The notes beneath the pieces are model-generated. The model ran no database searches. It had not been told where the DNA came from and saw only the letters and a program-made list of their open reading frames with translations. A stretch of DNA of 64,000 nt from Narthecium ossifragum (lineage: Eukaryota > Streptophyta > Magnoliopsida > Dioscoreales > Nartheciaceae): NCBI GenBank assembly GCA_963920575.1, contig OY986970.1, positions 17,568,851 to 17,632,850 of the forward strand, given 5' to 3'. Below, in pieces: positions 57,991 through 64,000 of the stretch (positions within the stretch are counted from its first letter, which is position 1; every line of letters begins with the position of its first letter). The position numbers and the translations under genes were made by a program.

Positions 57991-58172
57991 TGTTAGACTA
58001 TATACCTATTAACTCTCCCTTTCTCAGGTTGAGTGGTTAGAGTGTCTCACATGGTATCAGAGCAGAGGTCTTGGGTTCAAACTTTACTCTCTCCAATAGT
58101 CGTCTCAACCGCTCATTAAATTAAATATTCATGTGTGAAGAGTCATGTCACACATGAGGGGGTGTGTTAGAG
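57991..58172 (+). mobile_element. TRIM-like element fragment
   Basis: Begins TGTTAGACTATATACC and contains the tRNA-iMet-type PBS TGGTATCAGAGC (about 58051). It ends with a purine-rich ACATGAGGGGGTG followed by the start of a second TGTTAGA repeat that is cut at about 58172. Size and layout fit a terminal-repeat retrotransposon in miniature. The GGTTGAGTGGTTAG and GGGTTCAAAC words also look like tRNA A/B boxes, so a SINE-like origin is an alternative. Confidence 0.5.
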
Positions 58173-58336
58173 GGTGTGACACTGACTGCCAAGGTGCAAT
58201 TTTAGCAAATTGCCCTTAGGGTCCAAAATTAGCGATGCAATCAACCGATCGCAACCAACGCCAACAGAGCCAAACCAACAAAATCATACCCTCGACCTAA
58301 CACGGCCGGACGGGATTGGAGGTACAGGTCCAAACA

Positions 58337-59238
58337 AAACCCTTTTTTTCTTTTTCTTCAAGGCAAACAATTGCATGTGTTCATGTATTTTTTGTGACAT
58401 GACATAAAACTGTAGATCTATCATATTATCATGCTTAGAATCTAGGCTTAATTACGCTTTTGGTATCTGTAAAATTTTGGATATACCACTTTAGTACCTC
58501 TAGTTTTATAATTAGGGTTTTAGTACCTATACTATTAAAACCGCTTTGTTTTGATCCGCCCGTCTAACAGCGTTATTTTTGCAAACGACAAACTGGTCAC
58601 GTGCCTTGGACGTGACCAGAGTTAGTAGTTAGTTAACGACTCACCCGCCATCCTTCATCTTTTTATCGCCGTAAAAGGGCAAAAGCTAAGGTTTACTAGC
58701 TTGGATCGGCGAGGGACCACTGTGGACAACCGATCGGAAGGGTTTAACTAGCTTTTTCATCGGCGACGAATCTCTGGACATCAGGTTTGTCTTCAATTCT
58801 CCATTTAATGTCTAATTCTCAGTGGTTACAACCCTATATTGCCCTTTTGGTTGGCCCAATGGTAATATTTGGAGCTAACATGGTTTGCAAGTTGTTTTCT
58901 GATTTGTTTAGTATCCTATATGCCTGCCTTTCTTGATTGTTTAAGCCATGATCTGGTTTAATGTCCTTTTCTTGGTGTTTCATGTCACATTCCCCGTAAC
59001 CCTTTGCCATATGTTTAACCTGCTTTTCCTCTGGATCTACAGCCTTTTGGCCTTCAACGTTGGAGAGCTTTCTCCTCTGTATCTTGTATCTGGAGAGTCC
59101 GGCAGGGCGTCTGTACGATCTCCAAGGTCTCTCAGAAGCCAAAGAAGCCAAGAGCCAACCAAAGAAGGCAAGAGAGCCAAGAGAGCCCAAGGAGCCCCCC
59201 TCCCCTCTCTATTTATAGGTGAGGGGCTAGAACTCCTG
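58337..59238. other. Intervening sequence, no gene recognised
   Basis: Contains TAGGCTTAATTACGC...GGTATCTG and TTAGTACC words (about 58446-58545) that resemble ends of plant DNA transposons, and AAGCCAAGAG-type short repeats at about 59130-59195. A 101-codon open frame (58948) is hydrophobic then Arg/Ser-rich and matches nothing known to me. Confidence 0.35.
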
Positions 59239-59243
59239 GCGGG

Positions 59244-60915
59244 TGATGAATAAATTTTATATCTCGCAAGTATACGAATCGGTGCAATCAGTATAGCAGC
59301 AAGACGAGTATCGTACCCACAGAGATTTGTAAAGATTATTAGAGTGAAACGCTAAAGAACAGGAAAGAAAGAAAATATGATAGAGAAAAGAAGAAATATG
59401 AAGTCTCGAAAATAGATGACCTAATAACGAAATAAGAAAACGATAGAAATATGATGGATGGATACTAAGGTTCCGATTTCACCATAACATCCTCATTCTA
59501 TGCATTGAATCAATAAAGATTTCAGTTTAATTCCAAGGGCTCGTTCTTCCGGTATGATGATCCGTTCGGCCGCGGTCTTCACCAAGTACCCTCAATTAAC
59601 CCTAGTTAATGAATCCATAACTAAGTGTTAACCAAGAATCCATTAAGCTCTGAAGAACAATCATGAACCAAGAATACTCTTAGCTTGAACCCGGCCTCGA
59701 CATAAACTCATTCATTCATAGATCCTGCAAGATTAGGGAATGAACCCTCGCCCAATCTCACATACAACAATCTATAATACTTCTATTGGCCAGATAAAGG
59801 TATTTAAGATCTCAGTTATAATAATGAATGAAACAAGGAAAATAAACTGATAAAATAATCATGATCCAATAACATAGAATGATTCAGTTAGGGCTACATC
59901 GGTACCTTAGAAAAGAAACTAGCCACTCATGTTCACCATGAGGGCAACAAAACTAATGGAGAAATAAAGAAGAAATAAGAAAAGAAAACCAAACCTGGAA
60001 CCCTTCTCCTCGCCTCCAAACGCTGCCAAAAAGTCCTCCAAAAGTCCTCTTTGATAACCCTAAGTATCCTATTTATAGGCCTAAACTCGGGTTAAATCAA
60101 AACCGTTGATTTAATTCACTGGAAATGTCCGATCGATCCTCCTCGGTATGTTGGATCGATCGGTCTCATTGAGATCTCCAACTTCTATTTACGCCCGAGC
60201 CCGATCGATCGGACTAAGGGAGTCGGATCGATTGACTTCGTAAAAATTCTTCATCTCTGGCTCTTCCCGAGTTCGATCGATGGTCCGATCGATCGAATTG
60301 TGTTACTCTAAAAAGCATACGTTCTGTCACCCTTTAATTCCCAAGTCCGATCGATCGAATTATGAGTGTTGGATCGATCGGATGAGTAAAAATCCGCTGT
60401 TTTTGACTTTTTCCGAGTCCGATCGATCGGACCATTGGTGTCGGATCGATCGGACTTCTTTGGAGTGATGGAGAGATCGATCGGACTTCGTTCAGCCAAA
60501 AAAAATAGGTTCTGTCACGTTTTTGCGTAGTCCGATCGATCGGAGGATCGCTCGGACTTCCAGCTTATTTTACTGTGCTGCCATTCAGACTGCACCATCG
60601 GTACTAAAATTGCCGTAACTTCCTCTAGGAAACTCGGAATCACGAACCGTAAAATTCTCCAGAATCTAGACTTCAAGAGCTTTCCAACCATATATGGCAC
60701 ATCCTCTGGTTCTTCATGAGCAGGTACAGATAAATCTTTAAAGTTGATCCATGCACTCTTTTCAACTTCTTTTCTCCTTTTTCCTGCATTTTCCAAACAA
60801 CCATGTGAAGCACATATAGATATAAAAATAGTAATAAAGATGTTGATTAAAGATAATAATCTAGCAATTGAGATGGTTATAAGGCTATTTAGAGTGCACT
60901 TTCATGCACTCATCA
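59244..60915 (-). mobile_element. Solo LTR, Athila-like super-type, with TSD
   Basis: 1,672 bp from TGATGAATAAATTT to TGCACTCATCA, flanked by GCGGG (59239-59243 and 60916-60920). The minus-strand TATA box is the complement of 60068-60078, and the GATCGATC array (60125-60555) lies upstream of it. It is closely related to 47455-48920 and to the right part of 10297-12094. Confidence 0.93.
60125..60555. repeat. TCCGATCGATCGGA palindrome array
   Basis: At least ten GATCGATC cores with extended symmetry, spaced 20-50 bp, corresponding unit by unit to 11310-11735. Confidence 0.85.
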
Positions 60916-60956
60916 GCGGGCGCTTTGAATTTTGAAAGCGACCTGCCGTATCTCGG

Positions 60957-61174
60957 GAGTTGGGGCGTTAGGAGCGTATCCGGGGAGATCGTATATGAGA
61001 GATACGTAAGTTGTTCCGGGGATCGTATCTGCGTGTTGAGGTTGTTCCCAGGAGATCCTATCTTGGAGTTGGGGCGTTGGGAGCGTATCCGGGGAGATCG
61101 TATCTAAGAGATACGTAAGTTGTTTCAGGGATCGTATCTGGGTGTTGAGGTTGTTCCCAAGAGATCCTATCCAG
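60957..61174. repeat. 109-bp tandem repeat, two copies
   Basis: Units start GAGTTGGGGCGTTRGGAGCG at 60957 and 61066, with a third start at 61175. Differences are few and mostly transitions. The unit contains several GTATC/GATAC words (GGAGATCGTATMT, GAGATACGTAAG), giving local inverted symmetry. Confidence 0.85.
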
Positions 61175-61900
61175 GAGTTGGAGATATTTCTTCTCCTTTG
61201 AATTTGAATCTTTTATTTGGATTCAAAGTGCATGTTTGAATTTCGAACATGTGTGTTCGAATATGTTTGAATTTGGATATTTGTTTGAATTTTGAATATC
61301 TGTCGGAATTTTGGATATTTTGTGAATTTACCAAAATGTCCTGGGTCAAGGGCGATGTGCAAATGACCAAACTGCCCCTCCATCGGCCCATACTTATTTT
61401 GGACCAAAATACCCTTGTGTTAGGTGGGAGGATCCATATGCATGTTTTGGACTATTACATCTCTGGAGATGTAAATAACCAAAATACCCCTGGGGGCGGA
61501 AATTACCGAAACGCCCTTGATGCTTGTGGTTTATGTAGGATGCCATCAAAACCATATAGGACGAATTAGGTGTGTTAGGGGAGAGGGTTCCCTTAATATG
61601 GGGGAAATTACGATAATGCCCCTGCACTCATTCGGCTTATGTAGGGTGCCGTCGGAGTTGTGCAGGGCTATCGTAGCATAGGCAGGAAGTTTAGGCTTAT
61701 AATTTAGACCAAGTTCCAAAAAGAAGACCCCTAGGGGAAAAAATTACCAAAATGCCCTTTATTTCCTGATTTATATAGGATGTCGTCAAAGCCAGGGATA
61801 TGTGGAGGGCACCTGGTCATATGTGATTTTGAGGGATATGTACTTGGCCAAGATATTTCATAAATATCACTTAATTTTAGCCTTAGCTAAAATCAGTGTC
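61175..61900. repeat. Degenerate repeats of AATTACCAAAATGCCC type
   Basis: After GAATTTGGAT-like short repeats (61200-61330), the motif TACCRAAAYGCCC followed by TTTATGTAGGATGCCRTC recurs at about 61498, 61604 and 61741; partial forms occur at 61332-61470. Units are roughly 105-140 bp. This looks like non-coding retroelement-internal or LTR sequence; no coding region. Confidence 0.6.
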
Positions 61901-62567
61901 AACATATGCCCCCTCGAGGCTTGCGTGTGAGACTTATGCAACTCGAGCACGCAGGGCTCGAAGAAGTTTGGGGAATTTGACTGTTGACGTTATCTGTCAA
62001 CCTCAGAATTTGGTCGTGTGAGGTGCTCACAGGGGACTAGATCATTTGTGAAAAAGTATCATTCTTGGGGTTTCGAGACTTGAGCTCGGACGCCAGGGGC
62101 GAGATTTTTTTTTTTTTTTGAAACTGAGAGCATGTATGTGTGCTCTGTGTTCTTGTTGAGTTTGCATGAAGAATATGGACATGCTCTGCTCAACACGAGT
62201 AAGTCCAATCATGTGTGTGCATCATAGCACATGAGAGGCTCAAAAAGTTGGTGTATGACCTTTGTTGGATTTCCCCTCGTATGTGTTGGTGAGAGGTCCT
62301 CTCCAAAGTCCGGGCTTCGAGACAGATGATATATGTAGTGATGAGATCCAGAATGTCAAGAATTTGGGTTTGTAGAGCTAGGACCACATATATTTTACTT
62401 CCAGCTCATGCTAGATAGAGATTTACTCAAATATTAATTTGAGTTTAGCTCCCTATTAGTTAGGATGGAGATGGAGGTTCCTTGAGAATATGTACCCCAC
62501 AGGATGAAAGTTTGAGGACTTGTTGGAGCTCATGCAAACTTATATCTGATGAACTCCTCCCACATAT
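61901..62567. other. Non-coding sequence with poly(T), no gene recognised
   Basis: Holds a 16-base T run (62106-62121) and a TCAACATATGCCCCCTCGA stretch (about 61898) of the type seen near retroelement ends. No supported gene. Confidence 0.35.
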
Positions 62568-63260
62568 TTAATGCCAAGTTAATGTTTCCTCCCTCTCTCC
62601 CTGATGGTTTTGTCGGTGAAGTGAAGGAAGGTTTCGCGGCAGGAGATCAGGCGATGAGGATAGCTGGCGGCGGACTTGGGTGACAGTGGAATCCATGGTG
62701 GCGTCGGGCGACGGCGGCGATTCCGGTGACGGCGAGGTCCACGGTACCCTTCTTCTTTCTTTCTTTTCTTCAGTGGGTTCGTCCTCAGTGGGTTTGTCGA
62801 TGAGAATGGAGGAGGTCCCGTGACAAGGGGCTGGGCGACGACGGCAGCCGGGAGCGGGCTTGGGCGGCAGTGGGTACCAGCGGTGGAGAAGAAAGAACGG
62901 CGACGAGGAAGCCGCTAAAGACTTCCTCTGTTTTGGCCGGCCTCGTGCTTCTCCACGAGAGCTTCGTCGGTGGTGAAGAAGGTCAGTATCTTGGCGAGGA
63001 CGGTCAACGACTTGGTTGGCGGTGAAGAAGAGGGAAGCCGACGACGATGGTGAGGATCGGCGATGGTGGGTACGGAGCACCCTTATCTTCTCAGCCGTCA
63101 CCCATCTATGTTCCCCTTCTCTTTTTCTTTATGATCCTCCACCAAGGTCCCCAATGGTGAAGAAGAAGACTATCGGAGAGAAGGAGGCCGTCGGCTAGGG
63201 GCAGGTTTGGCGCGGCGCGGAGACGAAGAGGGACGACGAGGACGGCCGGCGGTGAAGGTT
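62568..63260. other. GC-rich low-complexity stretch
   Basis: GGCGACGG- and GGTGAAGAAG-rich sequence with a 177-codon minus-strand frame (62568-63101) made of Arg/Ser/Pro-rich strings. Composition rather than conservation keeps it open, so I do not call a gene. It could be the transcribed part of an LTR. Confidence 0.35.
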
Positions 63261-63299
63261 TGGTGTCTTCCTCCTTCTCCTCCCTTTTTTTTTTCCTCT

Positions 63300-64000
63300 G
63301 TTTCTTTGTCTTTATGGTCTTTTTGCTTCTTTCTTGCTTGCAACGTCTTCTCTATTGGTATTTTTTTTTTGGTATTTCCTCCAAAGGAATAAGTGAACTA
63401 GGACTCTAGTAATTTGTACTATGAGTCCTACCTATTAGTTTGGACATCTTTCATATTTGAATATATCCAAACCAAGTTAGAATAGGATTGCTTCCTACTC
63501 AAACTCTCTGTTTTTTGTTTTTTTGATTCCAAATTGGATTTGAATTGCCACAAGATATCCTCCCAATCAAAGTAGGAGTTGAGTTCAAGTATATCATATG
63601 AACCCCAAGGCAGCCTATATATAGCTTTGAGATCCTTTTGACCAGATCACCTTTTTTTAGCTTTGGAAAGAGGGAGTCTTGGCTGCACGTTGAGGGGAAG
63701 CTTGGAGAAGCTCCATCAGGTTTTTTTTTTCTTTTCTCTCTCTCTCTCTACCTCTTCTCTATTGTCTGCGACATGGCTGCCTTTTTATTTGTTATCCTTT
63801 CATTTGCATGCATGTCTTCATCTTCATTTTTTTTGTTTCTATATTTCTTTTCCATACCATCCGTACCTCTTGTTTGAGGTTGTATCATGACGGTACCCGG
63901 TTGTACATCACGAAGCGACGGCTTGCTCCGCTATCCGACGCAACATTACCGATCCCACGGCGATTGCTCCACCGTGTTGTGTGATCCGGTATTCTTTTCG
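63300..64000 (+). promoter_or_regulatory. LTR-like tail with TATA box, runs off the window
   Basis: AT-rich sequence leads to a strong TATATATAG (63616-63624), then a short leader, poly(T) and (CT)n at 63721-63750. It resembles the U3/R junction of a plant LTR. The element boundary lies outside the window. Confidence 0.4.

Larger units (their letters stand above)
35268..58336 (-). mobile_element. Minus-strand Tekay-type LTR split by the Athila element
   Basis: 35268-38328 begins TGTCACGCCCCGACCCAGAA (complement of the LTR 3' end). 58176-58336 carries the complement of the LTR 5' end, ending GGTACAGGTCCAAACA, a decayed form of GGGTCCTCACA. The sequence between is the Athila insertion (38329-57843), plus 57849-58175 of uncertain origin with a TRIM-like piece. 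The acceptor-like motif lies at 35698-35700 (complement), and a strong donor-like ATG/GTAAGGAGG near 37758 (complement). No target duplication for this LTR was found. Confidence 0.65.

Noticed and set aside
58018..58080. tRNA gene suggested by A/B-box-like words
   Set aside because: No cloverleaf could be drawn and the TGGTATCAGAGC context fits a retroelement primer site better.
62568..63101. 177-codon minus-strand frame
   Set aside because: Biased composition, no recognisable domain, no splice or promoter support.

Overview
This window is from a flowering-plant nuclear genome, probably a non-grass monocot or another lineage with GC-rich coding sequence. I cannot name the species. Evidence for a plant: a recognisable ICR/RIP gene (interactor of constitutively active ROP GTPases), Ty3 retroelements of the Athila, Tat and Tekay-like lineages, a plant mobile domain (PMD), and a Mutator-like element with a 9-10 bp target duplication. 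Only one intact host gene is visible. The rest is a deeply nested transposable-element landscape.

Layout. 1-2950: the ICR gene with a probable spliced 5' leader. 2948-6883: a 3.9 kb non-autonomous Mutator-like element, two long arms of inverted GA/CT repeats around a GC-rich core, flanked by a perfect 10 bp duplication. 6884-9346: two cytochrome P450-like fragments head to head, split by a solo LTR. 9347-14430: a mosaic of Tekay-like chromovirus debris, holding a further solo LTR and a chromovirus 3' LTR. 14431-18759: GC-rich exon-like debris, a weak En/Spm-type transposase fragment and another solo LTR. 18760-~29420: a decayed Tat element carrying, antisense downstream of integrase, a four-exon PMD gene that is split by a solo LTR. 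30203-35267: a minus-strand LTR and 3' internal piece of an Athila-like element holding a 2.9 kb solo LTR. 35268-58336: a minus-strand chromovirus-type LTR split by a complete, TSD-flanked 19.5 kb Athila element. That element itself contains three more LTR insertions, one of which holds another retroelement fragment. 59244-60915: another solo LTR. 60957-64000: tandem repeats, GC-rich sequence and a TATA-bearing LTR-like tail that runs off the window.

Two LTR super-types make up most of the window. One begins TGTGAGGACC and ends TGACA/CGACA (Tekay-like, 2.0-2.9 kb). The other begins TGATGAG and ends CATCA (Athila-like, 1.4-1.8 kb, often on the minus strand). Seven LTR insertions have an exact 5 bp target duplication and one has a 4/5 match, so their boundaries are firm. 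Solo LTRs greatly outnumber complete elements, which suggests frequent LTR-LTR recombination.

The most notable patterns are: (i) dense arrays of short palindromes centred on TCGA (GATCGATC, GGTCGACC types) near the TATA boxes of both unrelated LTR super-types; (ii) a conserved donor-like GGTAGG palindrome and a conserved acceptor-like GCTGCGTTTTGCAG motif inside the Tekay-like LTRs, suggesting an LTR-borne intron; (iii) the spliced antisense PMD gene of the Tat element; (iv) the foldback-like Mutator element; (v) an Athila gag that has lost its capsid core. All functional statements about these are inference from sequence alone.
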